Below, one piece after another: positions 7,273 to 16,282 of a stretch of 64,000 nucleotides of DNA; position 1 is the stretch's first letter, and each line of letters begins with the position of its first letter. Location: NCBI RefSeq assembly GCF_030142075.1, contig NZ_CP126241.1:868001-932000 (forward strand). The letters are read 5' to 3'. Source of the DNA: Arthrobacter sp. zg-Y20 (GTDB taxonomy: Bacteria > Actinomycetota > Actinomycetes > Actinomycetales > Micrococcaceae). Position numbers and translations under genes: made by a program. The notes below the pieces were generated by a model, which made no database searches, was not told the DNA's origin, and saw only the letters and a list, made by a program, of their open reading frames with translations.

Positions 7273-8780
7273 GTTCCACCTATCTGGGCATGCCTGCCCT
7301 GCCGGCCTACGGGCAGGGCAACCTGCACGCCACGGAGGCGTTCCCGGCCGCGGCCCAACGGGAACTGGGCAACACCCAGCTGCGCGCCAACCTGGGCCAC
7401 GCCACGCACACCATCCGGGACAAGCGGCTGCGCGTGGTGGCCGAACTGCCGGACTGGGAAGAACTGCGCAATGCCGGCGCCGCCACCAAGGCCTCGGTCA
7501 TGGCGCGCCTGCCCGAACTGCTGGAGCAGTTCGAAGCGAACTTCACCGCGCGCGGCGGGACCATCCACTGGGCCCGGGACGCTGCCGAAGCCAACCGGAT
7601 TGTGCGGGACCTGATCCGCGACGCCGGCGCCGACGAAGTGGTCAAGGTCAAGTCCATGGCCACCCAGGAAATCGGCCTGAACGAATACCTCGAAGAGCAG
7701 GGCATTGCAGCCTTCGAAACCGATCTGGCTGAACTGATTGTCCAGCTGGACCACGACAAGCCCAGCCATATCCTGGTGCCGGCCATCCACAAGAACCGCA
7801 GCCAGGTGCGCGATATTTTCCTGCGCGAGATGCCCGGCGTGGACCCGGACCTCACCGACAACCCGGCCCGGCTGGCAGAAGCCTCCCGTATGCACCTGCG
7901 CCGCAAGTTCCTCTCCGCCAAAGTGGCCATCTCCGGCGCGAACTTCGCCATAGCCGATTCGGGGACGCTCGGCGTCGTCGAATCCGAAGGCAACGGACGG
8001 ATGTGCCTGACGCTGCCCGAAACCCTGATCACCGTGATGGGGGTGGAAAAGCTGCTGCCGTCCTTCCAGGACCTGGAAGTGTTTATGCAGCTGCTGCCGC
8101 GATCCTCCACGGGGGAGCGGATGAACCCGTACACCTCGTTCTGGACCGGAGTCACCAAGGGGGACGGACCGCAGGACGTGCACCTGGTGCTGCTGGACAA
8201 CGGCCGCAGCGCCGCGCTCGCCGATGAGATGGGGCGGTCCGCCCTGCACTGCATCCGCTGCAGCGCCTGCATGAACGTCTGCCCGGTTTACGAACGGACC
8301 GGCGGACACGCCTACGGGTCCACCTACCCGGGGCCCATCGGCGCCATCCTGTCTCCGCTGCTGACCGGCATCACCTCGGAGGAAAACGCTTCGCTTCCGT
8401 ACGCGTCGTCCCTGTGCGGTGCCTGCTACGACGCGTGCCCGGTGAAGATCAACATTCCGGAGATCCTGGTCCACCTGCGGTCCGTGGACGTGGAGAGCCG
8501 CCGCGGGAATGCGGCCGGGAAGAAGAAACTGCCCGGGCAGATGGACGTGGCCATGAAGGCCGCCTCCTGGGCCATGGGGTCCGGGCGCCGGATGGCACTG
8601 GTGGAAAAGGCGCTGCCGCTGGGACAACTGGCGGCGGGGCCGGACAAGAAGATCAAGAAACTTCCCGGCATTGCCGCCGGGTGGACACAGAGCAGGGACC
8701 TCCCGGCGCCGCCTGCCCGGTCCTTCCGGGACTGGTGGGCTAAGGAACGCGGGAACACATCGTCGAAAGAGAAGGCATGA
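7269..8780 (+). CDS. lutB: L-lactate utilisation protein LutB (LUD domain plus 2x[4Fe-4S])
   Basis: 503-residue iron-sulfur electron-transfer subunit of lactate oxidation. An N-terminal LUD domain (about 60-290, with VVKVKSMATQEIGLNEYLEEQ and DSGTLGVVESEGNGR) is followed by two ferredoxin-type motifs, CIRCSACMNVCP and CGACYDACP, each followed by the usual Pro. A C-terminal LutB segment completes the family length. The ATG overlaps the lutA stop (ATGA), so the longer open frame reaching back to 6978 is a lutA shadow. It is translationally coupled on both sides. The electron acceptor is probably the quinone pool or a flavoprotein (family knowledge, not shown). Confidence 0.93.
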   Translation: MSSTYLGMPALPAYGQGNLHATEAFPAAAQRELGNTQLRANLGHATHTIRDKRLRVVAELPDWEELRNAGAATKASVMARLPELLEQFEANFTARGGTIHWARDAAEANRIVRDLIRDAGADEVVKVKSMATQEIGLNEYLEEQGIAAFETDLAELIVQLDHDKPSHILVPAIHKNRSQVRDIFLREMPGVDPDLTDNPARLAEASRMHLRRKFLSAKVAISGANFAIADSGTLGVVESEGNGRMCLTLPETLITVMGVEKLLPSFQDLEVFMQLLPRSSTGERMNPYTSFWTGVTKGDGPQDVHLVLLDNGRSAALADEMGRSALHCIRCSACMNVCPVYERTGGHAYGSTYPGPIGAILSPLLTGITSEENASLPYASSLCGACYDACPVKINIPEILVHLRSVDVESRRGNAAGKKKLPGQMDVAMKAASWAMGSGRRMALVEKALPLGQLAAGPDKKIKKLPGIAAGWTQSRDLPAPPARSFRDWWAKERGNTSSKEKA

Positions 8781-9394
8781 GCGCCCGTACGGAGATTCTG
8801 GACCGGCTGCGGTCGGCCCTTCATGATGCGCCGGCAGCTGGGGACATCCCGCGGAACTACCGGCACGAGTCCGGTAAGGCTGAGGACGAACTCATTGAAC
8901 TGCTCAGCGACCGGCTGGTTGACTACAAGGCGGGAGTCAGCGTGGTGGACGAGGCCGGGGTGCCCGTCCGTGTGGCGGAGCTGCTGGCGGGAGCTCCCTC
9001 CTACGTGGTTCCGGAAGGGCTGGATGAACGCTGGACGGCGTTGGCGCCCGGGCGAATGGTGGACTCCGCGGAGGACCCGCTTTCCGTGGCGCAACTGGAT
9101 GCTGCCGGTGCCGTGGTGACCGGTAGCGCCGCCGCCGTGGCGGAGACCGGCACCATCATCCTGGACGGCAGTCCGGATCAGGGCCGCCGTGCTATTTCCC
9201 TGATTCCGGACCACCACATTTGCCTGGTCCGGGCCCGGGACATCACCGGAGTGCTGCCCGAGGCATTGCGCCGGCTGGACGCCACCCACCCCCTGACCTG
9301 GATCAGCGGGCCCAGCGCCACGAGCGACATTGAGCTGGAACGGGTGGAAGGCGTACACGGGCCGCGGACCCTGGACGTGGTGATTATCCGCTGA
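8777..9394 (+). CDS. lutC: L-lactate utilisation protein LutC (LUD domain)
   Basis: 205-residue third subunit of LutABC. It is a single LUD domain with GAVVTGSAAAVAETGTIILD in the centre and ISGPSATSDIELERVEGVHGP near the C-terminus, the LUD signature. The ATG overlaps the lutB stop by 4 nt. It lacks Fe-S motifs, as expected for LutC. It converges on the alpha/beta hydrolase with 16 nt between stops and no obvious hairpin. L-lactate permease and lactate dehydrogenase genes lie within 7 kb, supporting a lactate role. Confidence 0.92.
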   Translation: MSARTEILDRLRSALHDAPAAGDIPRNYRHESGKAEDELIELLSDRLVDYKAGVSVVDEAGVPVRVAELLAGAPSYVVPEGLDERWTALAPGRMVDSAEDPLSVAQLDAAGAVVTGSAAAVAETGTIILDGSPDQGRRAISLIPDHHICLVRARDITGVLPEALRRLDATHPLTWISGPSATSDIELERVEGVHGPRTLDVVIIR

Positions 9395-9410
9395 GCGCCG
9401 CGGCAGCAGC

Positions 9411-10487
9411 CTAGGCGCTGATTTTCTCCCTCGCCGGCTGCCGGTATAGCCGGCTGGGGGACTGCGCCTGCGCCGTCGGCCGGGTGACGGTGTCCAGGAA
9501 CCGGACCGTTTCCTGCAACGTCTGGCGGGCCTCCGGCCGGTCCAGCCGGAACTGGTATTCGTGGCCCAGCGCCGGGCGGTAGTCCCTGGGCCAGAAGCGG
9601 CGGGTCACTGGGACCCCAAGTTCTTCCAGCCGGTCGGCCAGTGGCAGGGACTGGTTCTCGGTCAGCGGATCACTGTTGCCGGCGGCTATGTAGGCGGGCG
9701 GGAACTTCCCGTTGGCGTGCTCGAAGATGGACATGTGCCCTGCTGCCTCGGTGGCAGCCCAGTCCTTTGACCCGGTATAGGACCAGAGGGCCTTCTTCAG
9801 GCCCCACCCGAAAGTGCCGGTGAGCCGGGCCACGGATTTGAAGTCGTACAGGCCGCAGTTCAGCACGATCCCACGCAGGTGTTCCGGGGCGGCGGCGGGG
9901 ACTATGCCAGTGAGTCGCGCGTAGTCCGGACTGGTGATGCCCAGGGCCAGCTGGGCTGCGAGCTGGGCTCCGGCTGAGTCGCCTGCCAGGACAATCCGGT
10001 CCGGGTCCAGGCCGTACTTCTGCGCATGTTCGCGCAAATAGCCGAGGGCGGAGTTCAGTTCCCGCACGGCTGTGGGATAACAGGCCTTGGGGGAAATGGT
10101 GTAGCCAAGCCCGACGACGGCGTACCCGTAGCCTGCCAGAACCCGCAGGTAGGGCTCCACGTCTTTCTTGGAACCGGAGATCCAGGCACCTCCGTGGACC
10201 CAGACCACTACGGGCAGCGGCGCGCTCGCCGACGCGGGCAGGAAAAGGTCCAGGGAGGGGTTCACGGCGGAGCCGAGGTACCGCAGTCCCATGTGGCTGG
10301 TGACGCTGCCCCGCGGAAGGTGCAGGACCGGCTGCGAGGGCTGCATTTTGCCGGCGCCGGAGAAGACTCCGCGGATCAGCATGGCAGAGGTTCGGGGATC
10401 CCAGTGCAGGGCAGCGGCGGCAGCTGTTCCAGCAGCGGCGGCCGCCCCGGCCAACACCACCGCTGCCTTCAGCGACAGGAACTTCAC
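9411..10487 (-). CDS. Exported or membrane-tethered alpha/beta hydrolase (BD-FAE/HSL-like esterase)
   Basis: 358-residue serine esterase. The oxyanion motif WVHGGAWISGSKKD and nucleophile elbow LAGDSAGAQLAAQ (Ser) are clear; LGHEYQF near the C-terminus supplies the likely His. The start is taken as GTG 10487, which begins VKFLSLKAAVVLAGAAAAAG, an uncleaved or cleaved signal segment, with TAACTT ending 7 nt earlier (leaderless pattern). The frame is open to GTG 10598, but that extension lacks a ribosome site and would bury the signal. The substrate is unknown; the family hydrolyses short acyl esters. Confidence 0.82.
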   Translation of the reverse strand: MKFLSLKAAVVLAGAAAAAGTAAAAALHWDPRTSAMLIRGVFSGAGKMQPSQPVLHLPRGSVTSHMGLRYLGSAVNPSLDLFLPASASAPLPVVVWVHGGAWISGSKKDVEPYLRVLAGYGYAVVGLGYTISPKACYPTAVRELNSALGYLREHAQKYGLDPDRIVLAGDSAGAQLAAQLALGITSPDYARLTGIVPAAAPEHLRGIVLNCGLYDFKSVARLTGTFGWGLKKALWSYTGSKDWAATEAAGHMSIFEHANGKFPPAYIAAGNSDPLTENQSLPLADRLEELGVPVTRRFWPRDYRPALGHEYQFRLDRPEARQTLQETVRFLDTVTRPTAQAQSPSRLYRQPAREKISA

Positions 10488-10654
10488 GCTTTTTAAGTTA
10501 GGACCTGCCGAAGCACCGTTTTTTCGAAGTTCGCCGCCAGCGATGGCTTCCAGCCGGGCAACGTGCCGGATCTCATACGAAGGTGTAGCCCCGGCCACGG
10601 GAAGGGGGAAGGCGGGCAGGGCTCAGCAGTGAATAGCTCGCAGCAGTGAAGAGC

Positions 10655-12394
10655 CTAGGGCAGCATCCACTCCAGGACCGGCGTGGACTGGAGATAGACC
10701 AGGATGCACATGGCCAGGAGCAACAGTGCGCTCCACCCCACCACCTTGCGCAGCAGTACGGATTCCTGGCCGCTCATGTTCACCGCGGCGGCACCGATGG
10801 CAAGGTTCTGCGGACTGATCAGTTTGCCCATCACGCCGCCGCCTGTATTGGCGGCGACCAGCAGCTGGGGATTCAGGCCCGCTTCGATGCCTGCCGTCTG
10901 CTGCAGCTTGGCGAACAGGGCGTTGGCGGAAGTGTCGGACCCGGTCACTGCCGTGCCGATCCAGCCCAGCACAGGGGACAGGAAGGCAAAGAAGGAACCG
11001 GTGGCCGCCAGCCAGGTGCCGATCGAGACGGTCTGGCCGGAAAAGTTCATCACGTAGGCCAGGGCCAGGACCGCCAGGATGGTCAGCGCGGCCGAACGCA
11101 TCCGCACCGCTGTTGTGCCGATTTCCCGCAGGGCCGCCCCGATGGACAGCGGATACCGCCCGTCCTCGTTGAACCGCGAATAAACCAGGGTGACAATCAG
11201 CCCGGTGATCAGCATGAGCGTGCCGGGGCTGATCAGCCACTCGAAGGAGTAGATGGTGGAGGACTGGCGCTGCCCGCTGCTGTCCAGCAGGGCGTCATGC
11301 AGCACCGGCCAGGGGATCTTGATGATGGTCTTCGCCAGGGCCTCGGGCACGTTGATGCCCCAGGTCCACAGGTTCACGAAGCCGAACACCACAATCACGG
11401 CAACGTATGGAAACAACGCCATCCAGGCGCGGGACGGGGTCAACCGGTCCGCTGCGGTGTCATGGGCCGAGGTCTGCACAGCGGCCGCCGCGCCGGACCC
11501 GGCCGCAGTCCAGCCGCTGGCCCGCGCCTCCTGAAGTTCCGCGTTCATCCGCCGGCCCGCCTCGGCACCGTTGCGGGGATGCCAAAAGCGCAGGAACCCC
11601 ACCGCTGCGAGCATCGCCACCAGCGAAGACACAATGTCGGTGAGCTCGTAGGAGAAGTAGTTGGAGCACAGGAACTGGAAAATCGAGAACACGACGCCGG
11701 TAAACAGTGCCACCGGCCAGCAGTCCCGCAGGCCCCGCCGCCCGTCCAGGATAAAGAGCAGGATCAGCGGCACAAACAGGGCAAGGACAGGTGTCTGCCG
11801 TCCCACAATGGAGCCCAAATCTTCGCCGGTGTAGCCGGTCAGGTTCGCCGCCGTGGTGATGGGAATGGCCAGGGCGCCGAAAGCCACCGGCGCGGTGTTG
11901 GCCACCAGCACCGCCGACGCCGCCCGGATGGGGGCAATCCCCAGCGCCAGCAGCATGGTCACCGTGATGGCCACCGGAGCGCCGAAACCGGCCAGGGCCT
12001 CCAGCAAACCGCCGAAGCAGAACGCCACCAGGATGGCCTGGACCCGCAGGTCCCCGCCGCCTATCGCATCGAATACCCGCCGCAGGTCCTCGAAGCGGCC
12101 GCTGAGCACGGTCACCTGGTACAGCCACACGGCCATCACGATGATCCAGACCACCGGGAACAGGCCGAAGGCGGCGCCCTGCGTGGCCGAGAGCAGCGCC
12201 AGTCCCAGCGGCATGCCGAACCCGAACACTCCGACGGCGAGGGCCACCAGCAGCGCCCAGGCCCCGGCCACGTAGGCCCGGGTTTTGGCAAAGGCCAGGA
12301 GCAGGAAAAACGTCAGCAGGGGCAGCAAGGCCACAAGGGCTGAGAGGGCTACGCTGTTGGCTACCGGATCCGTGCTGGGAGTGAAGCTCTCCAT
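10655..12394 (-). CDS. lldP: L-lactate permease (LctP family)
   Basis: 579-residue proton-coupled lactate/glycolate importer with about 14 hydrophobic helices. Typical stretches are ALAGFGAPVAITVTMLLALG, VANTAPVAFGALAIPITTAA and, near the end, TGSDTSANALFAKLQQTAG followed by NTGGGVMGKLISPQNLAIG. The frame starts at GTG 12400, but GAGG lies 5 nt before ATG 12394, so that is preferred. It lies in the same 10-kb block as lutABC and ldh and probably feeds LutABC with L-lactate. It is transcribed alone; the hydrolase downstream is 167 nt away. No regulator is adjacent. Confidence 0.93.
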   Translation of the reverse strand: MESFTPSTDPVANSVALSALVALLPLLTFFLLLAFAKTRAYVAGAWALLVALAVGVFGFGMPLGLALLSATQGAAFGLFPVVWIIVMAVWLYQVTVLSGRFEDLRRVFDAIGGGDLRVQAILVAFCFGGLLEALAGFGAPVAITVTMLLALGIAPIRAASAVLVANTAPVAFGALAIPITTAANLTGYTGEDLGSIVGRQTPVLALFVPLILLFILDGRRGLRDCWPVALFTGVVFSIFQFLCSNYFSYELTDIVSSLVAMLAAVGFLRFWHPRNGAEAGRRMNAELQEARASGWTAAGSGAAAAVQTSAHDTAADRLTPSRAWMALFPYVAVIVVFGFVNLWTWGINVPEALAKTIIKIPWPVLHDALLDSSGQRQSSTIYSFEWLISPGTLMLITGLIVTLVYSRFNEDGRYPLSIGAALREIGTTAVRMRSAALTILAVLALAYVMNFSGQTVSIGTWLAATGSFFAFLSPVLGWIGTAVTGSDTSANALFAKLQQTAGIEAGLNPQLLVAANTGGGVMGKLISPQNLAIGAAAVNMSGQESVLLRKVVGWSALLLLAMCILVYLQSTPVLEWMLP

Positions 12395-12529
12395 GGACAC
12401 CTCGCGTCAGTCCGCTGGGTGGAGAAAGCATGCAAGCGTCCATTAAGCGTACGGCGGTGCCTCCGGCAGGTAACCCCCGGGAAGGGTGCAGTAGTGCTCC
12501 CAGGCCGGAATGCGCCCACGCGTCCGGTG

Positions 12530-13243
12530 TCAGCCCGCAGGCAGTTCCTCGCCCGCGCCGCTGCGCTCGCGGTGGTGCCGAACGTAGCCGGCGGCTGCCA
12601 CGCTGATGGAAATCAGCGCCGAGATGACCAGCCCCAGCCAGACGCCCACGTTCAGGGCCGCCGCTCCCGCCACGGCGCCCAGCATGATCAGCGCGACGGC
12701 CAGCATGCGACGGACCCAGTACTGGCTGTTGCCCCCGGCCAGCCGGGAATCGGAGGCGAGGCCCGTGATGGTGGACGTGACCACCACCGTGGTGATCTCG
12801 GCGACCTTCAGGCGCTTGGCCGTGGCGGCCTGGACACCCATGGCGGCGGCGAGGGCCGACGTCGTAATGCTGCCCAGGACCCGGTCGCCCTGGACGTCGA
12901 ATACCAGGGTAAAGACGGCGAGGACGGTAATGAAGCCGGCCACCACTACGAGCGAGACGGACGTACGGCGGGACCAGCCCTCCGGGCCCCCGCGCAGCAT
13001 GCGCCCGGCCAGGGCGGCCCCGAGCATAAAGAACACCAGCGCCAGGGCCGGGCGCAGGATGGGCAGGTCCGCGCCCCCGGCGAAGGCCATGCCCAGCAGC
13101 ACCACGTTGCCGGTCATGTTGCCGGTGAAGACCCGGTCCAGCCCCAGGTAGCCGACGGCGTCCACCACCCCGGTGGAGAACGTCAGGGCCAGCATCAGCC
13201 ACAGGTGCACGCGTTCGGTGGGCACGTCGTTCAGGCGCTTCAC
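12530..13243 (-). CDS. YoaK family (DUF1275) membrane protein
   Basis: 237-residue integral membrane protein with about six helices. The DUF1275 opening LALTFSTGVVDAVGYLGLDRVFTGNMTGNVVLLG and the later AAAMGVQAATAKRLKVAEITTVVVTST are diagnostic. The function of the family is unknown; proposals include small-molecule transport. The start is GTG 13243, with AAGGAG 11 nt upstream, slightly long. It is divergent from the gamma-glutamyltransferase with 115 nt between. The C-terminus is Arg/His/Glu-rich and cytoplasmic. Confidence 0.85.
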   Translation of the reverse strand: MKRLNDVPTERVHLWLMLALTFSTGVVDAVGYLGLDRVFTGNMTGNVVLLGMAFAGGADLPILRPALALVFFMLGAALAGRMLRGGPEGWSRRTSVSLVVVAGFITVLAVFTLVFDVQGDRVLGSITTSALAAAMGVQAATAKRLKVAEITTVVVTSTITGLASDSRLAGGNSQYWVRRMLAVALIMLGAVAGAAALNVGVWLGLVISALISISVAAAGYVRHHRERSGAGEELPAG

Positions 13244-13358
13244 TGGCGGGCTGTCTCCTTAGGCAGGGACCGGCACATAGACAGAACCGGGGGCTGAAAC
13301 TCCGATTGTATTCAAAAGCCGGCGGTGCAAGGATGCCACTACCCATCCCCGGCTGAAA

Positions 13359-15173
13359 GTGACATCCGTGAGCTATACGGCGCCTGCATCCTTTACCACC
13401 CGCCCAACGCTGCAGGGCCGTTTTGGCATGAGCGCCTCCACGCACTGGCTGGCCACCGGTTCGGCGCAGGCCGTCCTGGAGCGCGGCGGCAACGCCTTTG
13501 ACGCCGCGGTGGCGGCGGGGTTTGTGCTGCATGTTGTGGAGCCCCACCTCAATGGCCCCGGCGGTGACCTGACCGGTATTTTCGCGACTGCCGGGAATCC
13601 GGGCGAGCCGGTGGTGCTGATGGGGCAGGGGCCGGCCCCTGCGGCAGCCACCAGGGAGCACTACCTTGCCGAAGGCCTGGACCTGGTCCCGGGGGCAGGC
13701 GGGCTGGCCGCTCCGGTTCCGGCCGCCGTCGACGCCTGGCTGCTGCTGCTGCGTGACCACGGCACCTGGGAGCTGGCCGACGTCCTGGCATTCGCGGTGG
13801 ATTACGCCCGCAACGGGCATCCCGTCCTGGGCCGGGTTGGGGCCACCATTGAGGCGGTGGCGGAGCTGTTCACCGACCATTGGCCTACCTCCGCCGCACA
13901 GTGGATGCCGGAAGGCCGGCCACCCCGGGAGGGGGAAACCATCCGCAACGAAACCTACGCAGCGGTGCTGGACCGGCTCGTGGCGGCCGGGTCCGGTAAC
14001 GCCACCCGTGCGGGCAGGATTGACGCTGCCCGGAGGGAATGGCGCGAAGGCTTCGTGGCCCGCGCCGCCGCGGACTTCCTCTCAACACCGCACCGGCATT
14101 CCTCCGGAACCGACCACGCCGCGGTCATTACACCCGGGGACTTCGCCGCGTTCAGCGCCGGCTACGAACCTGCCGTCACCTTCGAATTCCGCGGCTGCAC
14201 CATCGCCAAGACCGGCGCCTGGGGCCAGGGCCCGGCATTGCTGCAAACCCTGGCCATCCTGGCCGGCTTTGAGGATGAACGGCTGGACCCCTCAACCGAG
14301 CTGGGCGCCCACACCATCTTGGAAGCGCAGAAGCTGGCCATTGCGGACCGGGAAGCGTACTACGGGGATGCAGACGTTCCTTTGGATTTCCTCCTAAGCG
14401 AGGACTACGCAGCCGCGCGCCGGACCCTGATCACTGACACGGCTTCCGGCGAGTTCCGGCCGGGCACGGTGCCCGGGCACAGCCCCTTCGTCCCCCCGCT
14501 GCGTACTGAGTACCGTCCGCCGGCCGACGGCGGCCGGGAGTTCGCCGGCGTCGGCGAACCAACGGTGGCGCCCACCGGCGAGACGCGCGGGGATACCTGC
14601 CACATCGACGTCGCCGACCAGTGGGGGAACATGGTGTCCGTGACCCCGTCCGGCGGCTGGCTGCAGTCCTCACCCACCATCCCGGAGCTGGGGTTCTGCC
14701 TGGGCTCGCGGCTGCAGATGACGTGGCTGGAAGAAGGGGCGCCGTCCACCCTGACACCGGGCAAACGGCCGCGCACCACCCTGACCCCTACCCTGGTGCT
14801 GCGGGACGGGCAGCCGGTGGCCGCCCTGGGATCCCCGGGCGGGGACCAGCAGGACCAGTGGCAGCTGCTGTACCTGCTGCGGACCATAGTGGGCGGTTAC
14901 ACGCCGCAGCAGGCCATTGACGCACCGGCCCTGCACACCACGTCCATTCCCGGTTCGTTCTGGCCGAGGACCTGGACTCCCGGCGGAGCGGTGGTGGAGG
15001 ACCGCCTGGGCGAGGACGTCATTGCCGGGCTCGAAGCCCGCGGCCATGTGGTCACCCGGGCGGGGGACTGGGCGCTGGGACGGCTGTCCGCGGTGACCCG
15101 CGCCCCCGGAACCGGCCTGCTGCAGGCTGCGGCCAATCCGCGCGGAATGCAGGGATATGCAGCCGGGCGCTGA
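13359..15173 (+). CDS. Gamma-glutamyltransferase family protein (cytoplasmic type)
   Basis: 604-residue Ntn-hydrolase. The N-terminal part has ATGSAQAVLERGGNAFDAAVAAGFVLHVVEPHLNGPGGD, the large-subunit hallmark. The autoprocessing site is probably the Thr in GETRGDTCHIDVADQWGNMVS; GSPGGDQQDQW and ALHTTSIPGSFWP complete the small subunit. No signal peptide is visible, so unlike periplasmic GGT it is probably intracellular, as in YwrD-like enzymes. The substrate may be a gamma-glutamyl compound or another N-acyl amide. GTG 13359 and GTG 13368 are both possible starts; neither has a clear Shine-Dalgarno. Confidence 0.85.
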   Translation: MTSVSYTAPASFTTRPTLQGRFGMSASTHWLATGSAQAVLERGGNAFDAAVAAGFVLHVVEPHLNGPGGDLTGIFATAGNPGEPVVLMGQGPAPAAATREHYLAEGLDLVPGAGGLAAPVPAAVDAWLLLLRDHGTWELADVLAFAVDYARNGHPVLGRVGATIEAVAELFTDHWPTSAAQWMPEGRPPREGETIRNETYAAVLDRLVAAGSGNATRAGRIDAARREWREGFVARAAADFLSTPHRHSSGTDHAAVITPGDFAAFSAGYEPAVTFEFRGCTIAKTGAWGQGPALLQTLAILAGFEDERLDPSTELGAHTILEAQKLAIADREAYYGDADVPLDFLLSEDYAAARRTLITDTASGEFRPGTVPGHSPFVPPLRTEYRPPADGGREFAGVGEPTVAPTGETRGDTCHIDVADQWGNMVSVTPSGGWLQSSPTIPELGFCLGSRLQMTWLEEGAPSTLTPGKRPRTTLTPTLVLRDGQPVAALGSPGGDQQDQWQLLYLLRTIVGGYTPQQAIDAPALHTTSIPGSFWPRTWTPGGAVVEDRLGEDVIAGLEARGHVVTRAGDWALGRLSAVTRAPGTGLLQAAANPRGMQGYAAGR

Positions 15174-15255
15174 CCTTGCCGTGCACGCCGTTCCGTTCGG
15201 CGGTGCGCCCGCCTAATGTGGGGGCATTCCTTCCTATTGTGAGCGAGGCGTGAGA

Positions 15256-16218
15256 ATGGCAAACATCACCACCCGACCCGTCACAAAACTCGGCATTGTG
15301 GGTGCCGGAAGCGTGGGCACCTCCCTGGCCTACGCGGCGATCATCCGGGACACCGCTCGGGAGATCGCCATTTATGACATTGACGCAGCCAAGGCCGAAG
15401 CCGAAGCCCTGGACCTCGCCCACGGTACGCAGTTCACGGGAGCCAGTACCGTCACCGGCGGCGGCAACATCGAGGCCCTGGCCGGTGCCGACGTCATCGT
15501 TATTACTGCCGGAGCACGCCAGCAACCGGGCCAGAGCAGGCTGGACCTGGCCGGCACCAACGTCCGGATCCTGGAGAAACTGATCCCGCAGCTGATGGCC
15601 CAGGCCCCGGACGCCGTCTACATCCAGGTGACCAACCCGGCCGACGTGCTGGCCGTCGCAGCACAGAAGATCGGCGGGCTGCCGCGCAACCGGATCTTCT
15701 CTTCCGGCACCGTGCTGGACACCTCGCGGCTGCGCCTGCTGCTGGCACGTGAGGCGCACGTGCTGATGACCAGCGTGCACGCCACCATCATCGGCGAGCA
15801 CGGCGACTCGGAATTCCCGGTCTGGTCCAACGCGACCATCGGCCCGGTCCCCATCCGGGAATGGAAAGTCAGCGGACGGCAGGTCTTCACGGAGGAATTC
15901 CTGGCAGCCGCGACCAACGAGGTCGTCAACGCCGCCTACAAAGTGATCGAGGGCAAGGGCGCCACCAACTACGCCATCGGCCTGGCCGGCGTGCGGATTG
16001 TGGAAGCTGTGCTGAACGCCGAGAACGCCGTGCTGCCGGTGGCGGCCATGCTGGACGGGGAGTACGGAATTAGCGGCGTAGCGCTGTCCCTGCCGTCCGT
16101 CGTGGGCCACAACGGCGTTTACAAAATGCTGGAAATGCCGCTTGACGGAGCCGAAACCAAGAAACTGATGGACTCGGCAGAAACCCTGCGCAACACGCTG
16201 GCCTCGCTGGGCATCTAG
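15256..16218 (+). CDS. ldh: L-lactate dehydrogenase (NAD-dependent)
   Basis: 320-residue cytosolic enzyme interconverting pyruvate and L-lactate. The NAD loop GAGSVG is at residues 16-21. The substrate loop reads ARQQPGQSRLDL, where Gln instead of Arg marks lactate rather than malate specificity. The catalytic His is in IGEHGDSEFPVWS (about residue 182). The frame opens at GTG 15250, but GAGG is 7 nt before ATG 15256, giving MANITT. It is single, 64 nt ahead of an ABC exporter operon. Together with lutABC and the permease it gives this region both lactate-making and lactate-consuming capacity. Confidence 0.93.
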   Translation: MANITTRPVTKLGIVGAGSVGTSLAYAAIIRDTAREIAIYDIDAAKAEAEALDLAHGTQFTGASTVTGGGNIEALAGADVIVITAGARQQPGQSRLDLAGTNVRILEKLIPQLMAQAPDAVYIQVTNPADVLAVAAQKIGGLPRNRIFSSGTVLDTSRLRLLLAREAHVLMTSVHATIIGEHGDSEFPVWSNATIGPVPIREWKVSGRQVFTEEFLAAATNEVVNAAYKVIEGKGATNYAIGLAGVRIVEAVLNAENAVLPVAAMLDGEYGISGVALSLPSVVGHNGVYKMLEMPLDGAETKKLMDSAETLRNTLASLGI

Positions 16219-16282
16219 CCCTCCCGCCTGGATGCCCCGCTTTGCGGCGGGGTCCGGGACGGCACCGTAGCCGGAGGAAACC

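Noticed and set aside
6867-8627. 586-codon minus-strand frame opposite lutAB
   Set aside because: Antisense to genes with full LutA and LutB motifs; composition is typical of an antisense shadow.
11460-13880. 806-codon open frame on the minus strand across the lactate permease, YoaK and GGT genes
   Set aside because: It overlaps three genes with clear families, is Gly/Arg/Pro-rich with no domain, and results from GC-rich codons; a shadow frame.
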